From: Isoetes taiwanensis
Taxonomy: Eukaryota; Streptophyta; Lycopodiopsida; Isoetales; Isoetaceae
Assembly (NCBI GenBank): GCA_021234155.1
Contig: JAJEKV010000109.1
Location: 1,419,193 to 1,483,192 of the forward strand
Length of the DNA stretch: 64,000 nt
Reading direction: 5' to 3'
The position numbers and the translations under genes were made by a program. Below, piece after piece: positions 20,618 to 31,955 of the stretch (within the stretch, counting starts at the first letter, position 1; the number at the start of each line of letters is the position of its first letter). The notes under the pieces are model-generated. The model ran no database searches and was not told where the DNA came from. It was given only the letters and a program-made list of their open reading frames with translations.

Positions 20618-21260
20618 ACTCTTGTTCTTCTAATTAATAGATTGCCCCGCTGAAGCAAGCAACGGACTACAACCTTGCTCCCCAAGTGGAAGAAACAATG
20701 GATAAGTCATTGAGTCACAATTAGAGTTAGTGACATCAATATGTTGCAAGTTTCTAGATCTACCATACATGCATATATGTCTATCCGTTGGAGGTTCCCC
20801 ATTTGCATCTGTAAATATGAGTACAACTTCATTGCTACATGCAACATTATATCTCCGGATATCTTGTATCCTATTTGTGTGGATGAACATTCTCACATCA
20901 GCCTGTCGATTAGCTAATCCTACTTCTCGATACACCTCATCCATCATCTTATATGCTTGTGCATATGGATTGACTTGTCTTCTGATTGATCTACTTCAGA
21001 CATTAGTTGAAAGTCACATTCTGCATTTTGAGGGTTTCCTTGCATATCTTGCATTGCAGAGTTAGAGTCTCTTCACTTAGAGCAATTGGGCCTACCCTAT
21101 GGTAGATTTGTCCATGAATCTTGAAGCAATACGGTCCTTGTCCATGAAATTGCTCAATCTTTGCACCTAGTGATGCAAACGATAATGCGCTATTGTAATT
21201 TCTTATATTTTCATGAAATTTCTTACTTGTGCTATGTTGTCATGTGAGTAGTTACTCAAT
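20618..21260 (-). pseudogene. Helitron Rep/helicase N-terminal fragment, copy H2
   Basis: Minus-strand reading gives the Helitron-like N-domain: a QGPYCFKIHGQIYHRVGPI block, then YREVGLANRQADVRMFIHTN, RYNVACSNEVVLIFTDANGE and YPLFLPLGEQGCSPLL. These correspond to the conserved Helitron_like_N region before the HUH nuclease. It ends at a junction with H1 in the segment equivalent to the RRTRVTLLEF of H4. Stops and frame changes are present near 20950-21010. Confidence 0.75.
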
Positions 21261-21399
21261 CAATGAAGGCATTTTACATAAGCTGAAATAATTTTAGATG
21301 AAAGATAAATTTTATTATGTATAATTAGTTCAAGTTTTCAAGAGAATATATCTTCCTACAATGTCATGGACCATTAATTCAACTTCTGAAAATGCCATA

Positions 21400-22520
21400 A
21401 CACTTTTCACAATGGAGAAGTTACTTATATTATGGCGTGTGCTAAAGTGCTTAATAGAATCTACATGCTCAGGTCACTTCCATATGCCTTAGTGATGACC
21501 ATTCTATACATTTGTTCTATTCCATAGCAAATAGACTATATAGCTTGCTCCTCGATTTATGGCGGATATTGTCTATCTTAGGGCATTCAAACATGCTAGG
21601 ATATATCAAGTGTTGTTTTACCCATGTCACGTTTGTATTATTATTTCCGCCATAAAAATAATAAGGATGGATCCATGGCTTCCTTAGCCATTCTCGCTCA
21701 AATGATTTTAACTATTCAATGTCAGTTGCCACCTTATGTAATGAATGCACTTTCAACTTCATTCTCTTCATTTTTCCAAAATTACATATGCCCACAAACA
21801 CTTCAATTTTGTGTAAGCAAAGTGGAGCAAAATGTTATTTAGATTTAGGTCCATGTGACATGACTCATCCTCTTCGTGAAGCTTGCATATAGCATCAAAT
21901 AGTGCACCCATGGTATGCGCATAATTTGCATGCACAATTGCATGCCTACATTTCTTTTGTTCCACTTCTTTTGGATTGATTAGTGCCTCGATATATTCTT
22001 CCTTTTGATATTTGTTGCAAAAACGTCCAAAGTCATCGTGCTTACAACTCCTCATAAATTCTACAAGGTAGCCACCATTCCAATATGGTATTACCAATGC
22101 TAGTTCAAATACTGGCCTCTGGTAATAACTCTAATTAGAGCTCTATGATGTAACTGGATCAAGATTTCTAATCTCAAATCCATGTATGCCTGGGCCATAT
22201 TAGATTCATCCAAATTTGTATTGCTAACAAATTTTTTCATGTACAAGCTATCAATGTCAAATCTAGAGCCAATAATCTTACATTTCACAAGTGATCCATA
22301 TCTTGCACAACCCATAAAATGACTGGTACTTTTTTCTTCTTTTATAACCCTGCGATCTATCTCTAGACAAACTATGGTTCGGCATCTGCAACATGTCGTT
22401 CTTTGTAAGATCCTACTGTCTCGCCTTCGTGACGTTTAGCTTGTAATTGTCCTAAGATGCCATGTAGTGATTTTGAATTACTTACGACCTTTTTCTTTTT
22501 CCTACTTTCTATCGATTCAT
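21400..22520 (-). pseudogene. protein-kinase-like relic, copy H2
   Basis: Minus-strand pieces: LRLEILIQLHHRALIRVI (alpha-C glutamate and HRN-like region), VIPYWNGGYLVEFMRS (hinge and GSL position), ICKLHEEDESCHMDLNLNNI (catalytic loop). Frames break around 22100 and 21768. An upstream segment to 22520 matches the QLQAKRHEGET region of copy H4. It is the best copy for seeing the order of kinase subdomains III to VIb. Confidence 0.55.
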
Positions 22521-22568
22521 GCCCAGAGGCTCCAACATACGATCTGGTTCGTAGGATCCACTGTGGTC

Positions 22569-23063
22569 TCGTTTTGGAAAAAGTGGGGTTCCCCTGTAGG
22601 AGTGCTATTAAAGAAGAAGAGTGAAGTTGAGATGTATTATTGGATGCATAGAAACATGTTGCTGTATATGACACACATGGATAGCGAACTTCAAGAAATT
22701 AAAGATGAAGAGTTGAGAGCCCTATACATAGATACAGTAGGGATATGGAATTAACTGGTAGAAAGCAGGAGGAGGAGAAAGTTCATAAGTAATTCAAAAT
22801 CACAATTATATGGCACCTTGGGACAACTACAAGCTAAATGTCACGAAGGTTTGACAACAGGATCTTACATAGAACGAAGTGTTGCAGATGGCCGAACCAT
22901 AGTTTGTCTAGAGATAAATAGCAGGGATATAAAGGAAGAAAAAGGTACCAGCAAGATATGAATCAATTGTGAACTGTAAGATTATTGGCTCTAGATTTGA
23001 CACTGATAGCTTGTACATGGCAGAAAAATTGCAAGGAATATAAATTCGGATGAATCTAATATG
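22569..23063 (+). pseudogene. kinase-like relic, copy H3, left part
   Basis: Plus-strand start of copy H3 (HMDSELQEIKDEELRALYID and following), nearly identical to 11905-12310. It stops at 23063 within AATCTAATATG and resumes at 30856 as ACCTAGACATAC; H1 has AATATGACCCAGACATAC uninterrupted at this place. The intervening 7.8 kb is a gypsy complex. A 45-bp stretch at 22522-22568 between H2 and H3 is unassigned. Confidence 0.6.
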
Positions 23064-23570
23064 CTTTTTAAGTATATTCACAAGAATCGTATTGGAGGAT
23101 TCAGCTTGTCCATTTGCACGAGGATAATAAGGGGTTGATTTTCTATGTCGTATAAGAAAATCTCTCGTCAGATGTTCGACCACCTTGTTTATAAAATGGC
23201 CACCTCGATCGCTTACCAACTCCAAAGGACACCCAAACCTAGTGATGATTTGTTGGTACATAACTTTAGCCACACTCAAGGCTTCATTATCCCGGAGTGC
23301 TCTGGCCTCCACCCACTTGGTATGGTAAGCAGTAATCACCAAAATGTATCTAGCCTGAGTTCGAGAAGCATGTGGTGTTATAGGTCCTACAAAGTCCATA
23401 CCTCACTTTTCAAAGGGGCCTAAAGGAAGTATAGGAGTTTGAGGCATAAAGTCTCGTTGGCCAGGCTTGCCAACTCTTTGACAAACATCACAGCTTTTAC
23501 ATAGGTATAAACATTCTTAAATAGAGTGGGCCATCAATACCCTGCTTGTAAGATCTACTTGGAAGTTAAA
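23064..23570 (-). pseudogene. gypsy-2 integrase, 3'-truncated
   Basis: After the zinc-binding HH region (HEGVCGGHFSSDLTSK) and a CDVCQRV block in a shifted frame, the core shows MDFVGPITPHA (first Asp), ELVSDRGGHFINKV (second Asp) and YYPRANGQAESSNTIL (Glu). It ends at the breakpoint 23064. Stops include two TGA in place of expected tryptophans (in the GY-WPTLF and EK-GMDFVG contexts), and one base is missing near 23510. The last residues of the open frame below 23064 come from flanking kinase DNA. Confidence 0.85.
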
Positions 23571-25335
23571 TCAGACGAAAAGTGTCCACCACAAACTCCT
23601 TCATGGGCCTCTTCCAAGATAGTATTGATCTCATGAGGCAACACACATCTCCTCAATATTAGGTCTTTTCCTTTTCTATACAGTTGTCCAGCTATTAAAG
23701 TGTAGAAAGCTGCCTTCTTAATAAAGTCTCTTTCTCCCGCCGCATCCAAGTCCTTTGGTAATTTTCCAGATGTTAAATACTCAGCAATCCCTACATACCA
23801 TGGAGGTATAGCAATGACCCTATACACATTTGCATCAGGAATGTCGTCATTAATTCCCGTAGGGCCTTCTCCATTGGTAAGTCTAGACAAATGATCTGGC
23901 ATACTATGTGCTTTTCCAGGCCTCAACACTATCTTAAAGTTGAACTCTTGAAGAATTAATAACCATTTGGTAATTCTTCCGGTCACGCATGGTTTATTGA
24001 TCAAATATAAAAGAGCTTGATGATCAACATAAAATAGAAAATAATTTCCCAAAAGATAATGCCTGAACTTTTGGACAGCATAAACCATGGCCAAAGCTTC
24101 TCGTTCAGTTGTTGTATACTTCTGCTCAGTAGAGTTCAACTGCTTGCTGGCATAGTGTATGGGTTGATCTGTAGATCCTTGTTGTTGTTGTTGTGCGAGT
24201 ACTGCGCCTACTGCTACTTTTGAGGCGTCAGTGTGCACATGAAATTCCTTGTTCCACATTGGAGTTACCAAAATTGGTGATGAGACTAGAAACTGTTTAA
24301 GTTTCTCAAATGCTGTATCACAATCCCCATTCCATTTGAATTCCTTGTTTCCAGTAAGCTTGTTCAAAGGGGCTGCTATCTCAGCAGTTTGGTTAACAAA
24401 TTTGCGATAATAGTTAACTTTCCCTAAGAAACTTCTTAGTTGAGTGACATTATTTGGTGGTGGCATACTTATTATTATACTGACTTTCTCAGGATCAGTC
24501 AATATTCCTTTCTCACAAACAATATGACCAAGCAGTATACCATGTGTAACCAAGAACGTACACTTTTCAGGATTTAATGATACTCCATATTGTCGGCATC
24601 GCAGGAAAGATTTTCTAAGTTTTTCCACATGACTGTTCCATTCACTGAACACTGAGAAATCATCTAAAAAGACTTCCATGAAGTCCCCAATATATTCCTT
24701 GAATACTTGGAGCATAACTCTCTAAAAACAGGAGGGAGCATTGCTCAACCCAAAAGGCATGACCTTATATGCAAACGTTCCAAATTGTGTTATGAACGTA
24801 TTTTTGTGCCGATCATTTGGATGTATTTGCACCTGGTTGTAGCCTGAGAAACCATTCATGAAGGAATAACATTCATGGCCAGCTACATTTTCTAGCACCT
24901 GATCAGTAAAGGGTAAAGGGAAATGATCTTTTTCTGTTACAGCATTTAATTTTCGGAAATCGACACAAACTCTAAGCTTGCCATTTTTCTTTTTCACAAT
25001 CACAATAGGAGACACTCATTCACTTATTTCCACTTCATAGATGAATCCAACTTGTAGAAACTTCTTAATTTCTTCCCTAACACTTTCTGCATAGTTAGGG
25101 TTTAACCTATATGCCCACTGGTATATAGGTGTCGCATTAGGAATAAGAGGTATTTTCATTTGTACCACGTCAGGGTGGATTCCTCGCAAGTCCTTATAAT
25201 TCCAAGCAAATATATCCATAAACTCTCGTAGTAGGTCAGTGGCTTGTTGTAAAAGAACAGGTGGAAGGTGAGCTCCAATTTTGATTAATTTGGGCTCTTC
25301 TTCTGTTCCTAAGTTTAGCTCTGTTAACTCTGGGA
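23571..25335 (-). pseudogene. gypsy-2 reverse transcriptase and RNase H
   Basis: Three consecutive frames read as one domain order, separated by single stops: MDIFAWNYKDLRGIHPD (to 25016), VKKKNGKLRVCVDFRKLN through KVMPFGLSNAP (to 24722), and EVFLDDFSVF with the FLDD active site, the connection LRSFLGKVNYYRKF, then RNase H with FHVHTDASKVAVGAVLA and FYVDHQALLYL (24715-23571). The separating stops are TGA in a tryptophan position (25016-25018) and TAG in a glutamine position (about 24722). A run of five glutamines (near 24180-24197) lies in the RNase H loop. Otherwise intact, so the copy is fairly young or decayed mainly by point transitions. Confidence 0.9.
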
Positions 25336-25336
25336 G

Positions 25337-26482
25337 TCATATAGATGGAACAAGTTTTCCATCTTCCAACTTGTGAGCTTTTGTTGGTTCCAAAGTAATT
25401 TCTTTTTCCACTGCCTCCACAAAATGTTTAGGGTACTCTTTTGTTTCTTCCACCATAAAGCATAATTCATCCGATTCACCGTCGATATCAATGCCATAGA
25501 AATCATCTTCATCGACAATTTTGTCCATGACACCTTCCTCAATGTCCTCATCTTCTTCATCGGAGAACAATGTTTCTTCTTGCATAATGGTTATACTTCC
25601 AGTCCGTAAATTGATCGTAGCCTCTTTCCCTTGTTTTGCTAGGGTCAGAGTATTGCTTGACCAATCATGGACTGCCTTGGAGGCCCTAAGCCAGGGTCTA
25701 CCAAGCAATAGTTGATAATCCATTGCTTTAGGATCTGTATCCAAGACTATGAAATCCTGTTCAAACTCCAAATTTCCAATAGAGAAACTGATGTTTTTAA
25801 GCATACCTACAGGTTCCACTTTTCGATGATCTGCCATTTTCACATCGAATGGCGCCTTTTGTAAGTCATGCAATTTAAGTTTTTTTCTAAAAGCATTAGT
25901 CATGATGTTTACTCCTGCGCCTCCATCAACTGGGACTTTTGGAACTTCCATTCCATGCATTTTCACAAGAACTACTGGATTGAGCTTTTCAGTTGGTTCA
26001 GTTTTCCAAGCAGCAATTGTACTTCTGTTTTCACTGTATCCACTTGGTATTCCCAGTTGAGGAAAATATTTACCCAATGCGGACAATGGAACTGGAACAG
26101 TCATGTTCCCAATTTCCTTCCTAAACTTTCCCCATTTACAATTCTCATCTATGGCCACATTTCCAAATTCCTTCCACTCCGGCCACATACTCAGAACAAG
26201 ATTCAATGGCGTTGGAATTACCAACTGAGACACCTTATCCTTAAGGGTCTGCAGGTCATGTGCTTGCTTTCCACTCAAGCCATTGTTTTCTCCCTTGGAG
26301 CATTCATTTTCCACCTGCTCCCTAACATTTTCAAAAATTCGTCGCTCCTCATCTATGTTGGGATATTGTTTTTTCTTTGTTTGAGGTAGATTATTTTGAG
26401 TACTAGGGATTTCAATCCCTTGCTCTTTGGCTTTTTGCCGAGTCACAGCCCGAACATCCACAAAATAGTCCAATCCTACCAT
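25337..26482 (-). CDS. gypsy-2 gag-pol middle: aspartic protease region
   Basis: A 381-codon open frame. The N-terminal half is a linker with a QHDLQ-type helix. The protease shows VPVDGGAGVNIMTN, where DGGA replaces the more usual DTGA/DSGA (plant Tat-like elements often have DGG), and later QLLLGRPWLRAS as the second conserved block. The acidic C-terminal region precedes RT. It ends at a TGA at about 25336; the frame then continues directly into the RT linker, so this is probably one polyprotein with a nonsense mutation (CGA to TGA would fit). The ATG at 26482 is likely internal to the polyprotein. Confidence 0.8.
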   Translation of the reverse strand: MVGLDYFVDVRAVTRQKAKEQGIEIPSTQNNLPQTKKKQYPNIDEERRIFENVREQVENECSKGENNGLSGKQAHDLQTLKDKVSQLVIPTPLNLVLSMWPEWKEFGNVAIDENCKWGKFRKEIGNMTVPVPLSALGKYFPQLGIPSGYSENRSTIAAWKTEPTEKLNPVVLVKMHGMEVPKVPVDGGAGVNIMTNAFRKKLKLHDLQKAPFDVKMADHRKVEPVGMLKNISFSIGNLEFEQDFIVLDTDPKAMDYQLLLGRPWLRASKAVHDWSSNTLTLAKQGKEATINLRTGSITIMQEETLFSDEEDEDIEEGVMDKIVDEDDFYGIDIDGESDELCFMVEETKEYPKHFVEAVEKEITLEPTKAHKLEDGKLVPSI

Positions 26483-27564
26483 TCTGGCATCAAGGGCTTT
26501 AGTTTCTTCACTAGTGGATGCTTTACCATTATTATGGTCTTTCCTTGGCTGCGTACATTCCCGCGAGAAGTGTCCCTTCTCACCACAGTTCCAACAGGAA
26601 TTATCCCGCAGAATCTTTTTATCTTTCCCTTGAGGAGTAACAGCAAAGGTTTGGGCTGTTTCCTTTTCTTTGTTTTTTCCATTGAATCAACACGCATCAG
26701 TATCATGATTGCTCATTTTACATATGTGACAAAACTTAGTGTCCAACTTAGTTCTGCATTCATTAGCGTAATGGCCTGACCTACTACAACGTGTACACCA
26801 AATGTAACTACGTTTAGTTTCTCCTTGAGCAATCTTTTTCAGATTCTCTTCCATAGCATTCAGTTTACTTTGAATGTTTTGCACTTCCTTATCATCAGTT
26901 TTCGTTTTCTCAAGCTTGCTAATTTTCTCAGAACCCAACACCTTTCCATGGCTTGATCCAATGTTTTTGGAGCCTCTAGAGTTAATTGTTGCTTAACTCT
27001 AACTGGAAATCCATCTACGTACCAAGAAACTATGTCAAGTTCATGTGGCTTTGGGTCCAGTTCACTGGCTAGCTGGCTTACCCGTAGAGCAAACTTCCGA
27101 GGATCCTCCTCGTGTTTAATCTTAATATTCTTGAGCTCATCCTTGAGCTCATGATAAGTAGGCGTAGTCTGGTATGCCTTAAGAAACCTCGTCTTAAGCT
27201 CATCCCAACTACTAATACTACTCATGTTCTTATACGTCTTAAGCTCATCCCAACTACTAATACTACTCATGTTCTTATACATCCAGTCTGCAGGTTTTCC
27301 TTCCAACATAGCAGGGAATAAAGTAATACGGACAACATCATCAGTCTGATTATTGAGGGAACTTATTCCCTCAAATTGATAGACATGGGTTATTGCTTGA
27401 GTTTCGGAGGATTTTCCAGCTCCAAATTTTGGATATGGAATATGATTTTTTGAAGTAGCCGCCATATTACCAAACAAAGGTTTGATATCAGGTAATATCT
27501 CAGACTGTCTTGCAGCCTCAATTTTTTGTTTCTCTCTACGTTCACGCCTTTCTGTTCTTTCCAA
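26483..27564 (-). pseudogene. gypsy-2 gag with three CCHC zinc knuckles
   Basis: Frame 27564-26860 carries the Retrotrans_gag capsid region (FEGISSLNNQTDDVVRITLF, KPADWM, DELKTRFLKAY, PRKFALRVSQLA, VSWYVDGFPVRVK). A 45-bp tandem duplication repeats the block YKNMSSISSWDELKT. After a frameshift near 26940-26860 come zinc knuckles CTRCSRSGHYANEC and CHICKMSNHDTDAC, and in another frame near 26590-26550 CWNCGEKGHFSREC. Knuckles bind the element RNA in the particle. Three in a row is more than the usual one or two. The upstream basic coiled segment (RTERRERREKQK) may extend further 5'. Confidence 0.85.
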
Positions 27565-27837
27565 TTCTTGTTTTAATCTCCTTCAAGCCTTTTCTCTTTT
27601 TCCTCGGCAAGGCTCTTGTACATCAAGCACTTGCTATTAACATAATGCAGACATTATGACCATGCATCATCGCAGGATTTTAGGCAAGAAGGATTGTTGG
27701 AAATGTGTTATGTTCAGAAATTCAGTGATTCATAACAACAATTTCGCATTTCCCATTTGCTGGATTGAACAGCCATTTCCTTGACAACAGCAAAAATTCT
27801 TTTATCCCAAAGAAAACTAAGCATTAACCAAACAGAC
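27565..27837 (-). other. gypsy-2 leader
   Basis: Non-coding sequence between PBS and gag; it may include the first gag codons in another frame. Nothing else recognised. Confidence 0.5.
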
Positions 27838-27858
27838 TGGTCCCGGCAACGGAACCAA
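27838..27858 (-). promoter_or_regulatory. gypsy-2 primer binding site
   Basis: Minus strand TTGGTTCCGTTGCCGGGACC starts immediately after the LTR end GGGTTAACA. It resembles the TTGGCGCCGTTGCCGGGG primer sites of Tat/Athila elements but with TT for GC. Confidence 0.7.
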
Positions 27859-28920
27859 TGTTAACCCTCCAGTCTCTCACCCTGGAGTAACAACATTACA
27901 GAATAAACAAATACAGCCAGGTAAGTCTATCTTACCGTTAAGGGGCTGCCCAGGTAGTCTGTCCAGTTAATAGTTCCCTTCACGTTTCCTTGCTCATCCA
28001 TATCCATGTCTGCATCACAGAACATACACCACAATGATTACTTTCATGACCAGATATACAAGAAGCTCTGATAATGCATTTCCAGGTTTGCAACATAACC
28101 ACCAGATAAGAAATCTGTTGAACAGATCCACAAGTATGAAGTCATTTCCGTTTCCTCATAACCATAAGAATTCGTGTTGCTTATTTCCCAAATACATAAC
28201 CACAAGCATAACCACCGAAAACCTCCATTTCCATTCTCTTTCCTAAAGATATAAGCAAATTCGAAAAACAACAAGAAGCAGTAGATTTTACCTGGTTGCT
28301 GGGTCTGAAGGACGCTGAAGAGGTCGGAATGGCAGATGCCGCAGGCCGTTCCGCCCTAAACAGGTTCGTTGCTTCTTCCTAATGTTGATGTTTAGGATTT
28401 ACAACAAGCATTTAAGGTACATGTTATTAACATCTTACGCATGCCACACATCAAGGAAATGCAAAGCAAGGGAAAAACGTAACAAATTTTCTATTCCAAA
28501 TTTTCTCTCTTTAATACAACGTTTCTCTCTCTTTTTATAACTCAAAACAATTAATCTATGCCGTCCAACATGGCAATCCTAAGTTGGGGTAATCCCCAAC
28601 ATCTAATTTTTTGTGTTTTCTAACATTTAATCCTAACCGTAACCTAGTGCCTCTTGGCCACATGTCCAATATTAAATACTTTCTAAGCTAACTTGTTATT
28701 ATTTACAAACATATTTCAAAGTTACATGAACTTGTTGCACCATGGACAACCCCATGGCCTTTATTGTTTCTTTGGTCGCTTCTCACTTGATTAGCTTGCC
28801 CGGTCCCAACTATCATCCTCTTGTAACTTTCTAACAGCTTCCAGTACTCCGCTTCGGTCCTTACTATCGACGACCACTTCTTCGGTCTTTTGTTGACGTC
28901 GCCGGTCATGGTCATATACA
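27859..28920 (-). repeat. gypsy-2 5' LTR (minus orientation)
   Basis: 1,062 bp from TGTATATGACC (28920) to GGGTTAACA (27859). Its reverse complement matches 29786-30855 almost throughout, with small indels and substitutions. Confidence 0.9.
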
Positions 28921-29785
28921 TTTTTATGGCACTGAACAACAAGTTGACGTTTTTAACAGTTTATCCTTATAGCAGAAAATGGTTCTCTTATTTGTATAGG
29001 GGCATGACAGGTTGTGACGTTCCATGGGCACAAGCAGTTTATTCTCAATTAGTATATTGCTTGAGTAATAACTGTCAAAATAGATTATCAAGTGTAACAT
29101 GTAAATGGCAATTGAAGCACATACTCAGATATGTACTTGAACAGGTGACGCCCAAGGATGATACCCTTATTCTTGAAGAGTTGCCGCCTTTAGAAGAAAA
29201 ACTTGTTGAAGAGGTGCTACTCATACAACCGGTAGTTAATGACAAGGAAGATTTCGTTTCTGAAAAGATGACAGCATACTTGGAAGCCCAACGAAAAATT
29301 GCCGCGGAATATTTGTTCGACAAAGATCATGAAGCAGCTTATATCGAATAACAAAATCACATGGAGGGGATTATTTCTCAAAAAGACGATGCTTACTTTG
29401 CCTTGCAAATTACGCACAAAATTTTAGAAGAAGATCGTGAAAAAGCAGCACCTGATAAATATAAATTTAAATAAGTCTTGCCAGGAAACCATGATGGACG
29501 TGGCTCTCTTTATCAAGGTCAATCATTTACCCTCGGTTTGCATTCAATTATTTGAACAAATGTGTACAAAGGGGTTTTTGATCGATGCAAGTAAGAGAGC
29601 TTCTCTATTGAAGAACAAGCTTTAACAGGAGCTAGAAGACGGGACGCCTATTATTTCCATAAGAGATATCAGAATACTCATTTATGTTACAACCATCAGG
29701 TTAAGCAAGAAGACCCTAAGAAAACCCCCAAAAAGGGGGATAAGGTGAGTGAAGATCCCAAGATCTTCACTAAAAAGGGGGATAA
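28921..29785 (+). other. 3' internal fragment of a gypsy-2-like element with polypurine tract
   Basis: Plus-strand sequence leading to an LTR. Open frame 28890-29351 encodes an acidic stretch (ILEELPPLEEKLVEEVLL, VSEKMTAYLEAQRK) of unknown function, followed by stops. Near the end two purine-rich tracts occur (AAAAAGGGGGATAAGG, then TAAAAAGGGGGATAA at 29771-29785), the second touching the LTR start as a polypurine tract should. The first 350 bp faintly resemble the RNase H end of a copia element (KWQLKHILRYV), but I do not trust that. Confidence 0.5.
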
Positions 29786-30855
29786 TGTATATGACCATGA
29801 CCGGCGATGTCAACAAAAGACCGAAGAAGTGGTCGTCGATAGTAAGGACCCGGCGAGTAATTTGGAAGCCGTTAGAAAGTTACAAGAGGATGATAGTTGG
29901 GACCGGGCAAGCGGATCAAGTGAGAAGCGACCAAAGAAACAATAAAGGCCATGGGGTTGTCCATGGTGCAACAAGTTCATGTAACTTTGAAATATGTTTT
30001 AAAGAATAACAAGTTAGCTTAGAAAGTATTTAAATAAGTGTGCTTTGGACATGTGGCCAAGAGGCACTAGGTTACGGTTAGGATTAAATGTTAAAAAACA
30101 CAAAAAATTAGATGTTGGGGATTACCCCAACTTAGGATTGCCATGGATTAATTGTTTTGAGTTATAAAAAGAGAGAGAAACGTTGTATTAAAGAGAGAAA
30201 TTTTGGAATAGAAAATTTGTTACGTTTCTCCCTTGCTTTGCATTTCCTTGATGTGTGGCATGCGTAAGATGTTAATAACATGTACCTTAAATGCTTGTTG
30301 TAAATCCTAAACATCAACATTAAGAATTAAATAAGGAAGAAGCAACGAACCTGTTTAGGGCGGAACGGCCTGCGGCATCTGCCATTCTGACCTCTTCAGC
30401 GTCCTCCAGACCCAGCAACCAGGTAAAATCTGCTGCTTCTTATTGTTTTTCGAATTTGCTTATATCTTTAGGAAAGAGAATGGAAATGGAGGTTTTCGGT
30501 GGTTATGCTTGTGGTTATGTATTTGGGAAATAAGCAACACGAATTCTTCTGGTTATGAGGAAACGGAAATGACTTCATACTTGTGGATCTGTTCAACAGA
30601 TTTCTTATCTGGTGGTTATGTTGCAAACCTGGAAATGCATTATCAGAACTTCTTGTATATCTGGTCATGAAAATAATCATTGTGGTGTATGTTCTGTGAT
30701 GCAAACATGGATATGGATGAGCAAGGAAACGTGAAGGAAACTATTAACTGGACAGACTACCTGGGCAGCCCCTTAACGGTAAGATAGACTTACCTGGCTG
30801 TATTTGTTTATTCTGTAATGCTGTTACTCCAGGGTGAGAGACTGGAGGGTTAACA
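29786..30855 (+). repeat. gypsy-2 family LTR (plus orientation)
   Basis: 1,070 bp from TGTATATGACC to GGGTTAACA, preceded by a polypurine tract, so it is a 3' LTR. A TTATAAAAAGAG at about 30162-30174 is a likely TATA box. The flank at 30856 resumes kinase copy H3. Confidence 0.9.
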
Positions 30856-31655
30856 ACCTAGACATACATGGATTTGATGTTAAAGGAAAGCTTGATGCAG
30901 TTACGTCATGGAGCTCTAATTAGAGTTATTGCTAGAAGCCAGCATGTAGAATTTATGCGGGTCATAAGCATGATGTCTTTGGACAGTTTTGCAATGAAGA
31001 TCAAAAGGAGAAATACATTGAGGCACTAATGAATCCAAAAGAAATGGAACAAAGGAAACGTAGGCATGCCATTGTGCGCGCAAATTATGAGCACATCGTG
31101 GATGCACTATTTGATGCTTAATGCAAACTTCACGAAGAAGGTGAGTCATGTCACATGGACCTAAATCTAAATAAGATTTTGCTCCAATTTGATGACACAA
31201 AATTTGAAGTGTTTGTGGGCATATGTGAGTTTGGAGAAATGAAGAGAATGAAGTTGAAAGGGTGACAACTGATATTGAATAGTTAAAATCAATTGAACGC
31301 GAACGACTAAGGAATTCATGGATCTATCCTTATTATTTCTATGGTGGAAATGATAATACAAACTTGACATAGTAAATCCAGCACTTGATATATATCCATT
31401 GTTGCAATGTTTGAATGCTTTAGTAAGTTTTGTAAAGGAAGATAGACAATATCCGTCATCAATCGAGGAGCAAGCTGTGTGGACTATTTGCTACGGAATA
31501 AAACAAATGCATAGAAGGGTCATCAAGAAGCCATATGGAAGTGATTTGAGCATGCAGATTCTATTAAGCCACTTTAATACATGTGATAATACAAGTAAGT
31601 TCTCCATTGTGGAAAAGTATTAGGGCACTTTCAGAAGTTGAATATTAATGGTCCA
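30856..31655 (+). pseudogene. kinase-like relic, copy H3, right part
   Basis: Continues copy H3 after the gypsy-2 complex, nearly identical to 12312-13155. Landmarks: CHMDLNLNKILLQF, the EFG motif, and the QAVWTICYGIKQM helix with KKPYGSDLS (31399-31623). The GSL segment seen in H1 is deleted here (the sequence jumps near 30945). Stops and indels show it is dead. Confidence 0.55.
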
Positions 31656-31801
31656 TGACATTGTAGGAATATGTTCTTTCTTAAAAACTTGAACTAATTG
31701 TATGAAATGAAATTTATCTTTCATCGAAAATTATTTCATCATATACAATGTACATTTCAAAAAGTGGAACAAGACCTTTATGTTGGCAATAGATATACAC
31801 T

Positions 31802-31955
31802 CAATATTGTATTGCTTATAATAAAGATAGATAGATAGTATTTTAACGTCACACCACATTAGAAACATCCATGAGGATATATGACGGGCCGCCACATACT
31901 CCAACACAAGATCTCTTAACTGCTAACCCAATGGACTAGCCACTAAACCGAACAA
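31802..31955 (-). mobile_element. SINE-like element with (CTAT)n tail, in copy H3
   Basis: Same unit as 13329-13464, with the same position relative to the kinase end and Helitron start. It therefore inserted before the H1/H3 duplication. Confidence 0.5.

Larger units (their letters stand above)
23064..28920 (-). mobile_element. Ty3/gypsy retrotransposon 'gypsy-2' (Tat/Athila-like), lacking its 3' end
   Basis: Minus strand: 5' LTR (28920-27859), primer binding site, leader, gag (27564 downward), protease, RT, RNase H and the integrase core, cut at 23064 shortly after the catalytic glutamate. There is no chromodomain. The PBS (TTGGTTCCGTTGCCGGGACC) resembles the TTGGCGCCGTTGCCGGGG type used by Tat/Athila elements. 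Coding quality is much better than gypsy-1, with only a few stops. A second LTR of the same family, in the opposite orientation, lies at 29786-30855. Confidence 0.85.

Noticed and set aside
25868-26389. Plus-strand ORF of 173 codons
   Set aside because: Antisense shadow of the gypsy-2 protease region.
28890-29351. Copia RNase H remnant (KWQLKHILRYV)
   Set aside because: The match is a few residues and lacks flanking copia motifs, while the position before a polypurine tract and gypsy LTR suggests a gypsy 3' region.
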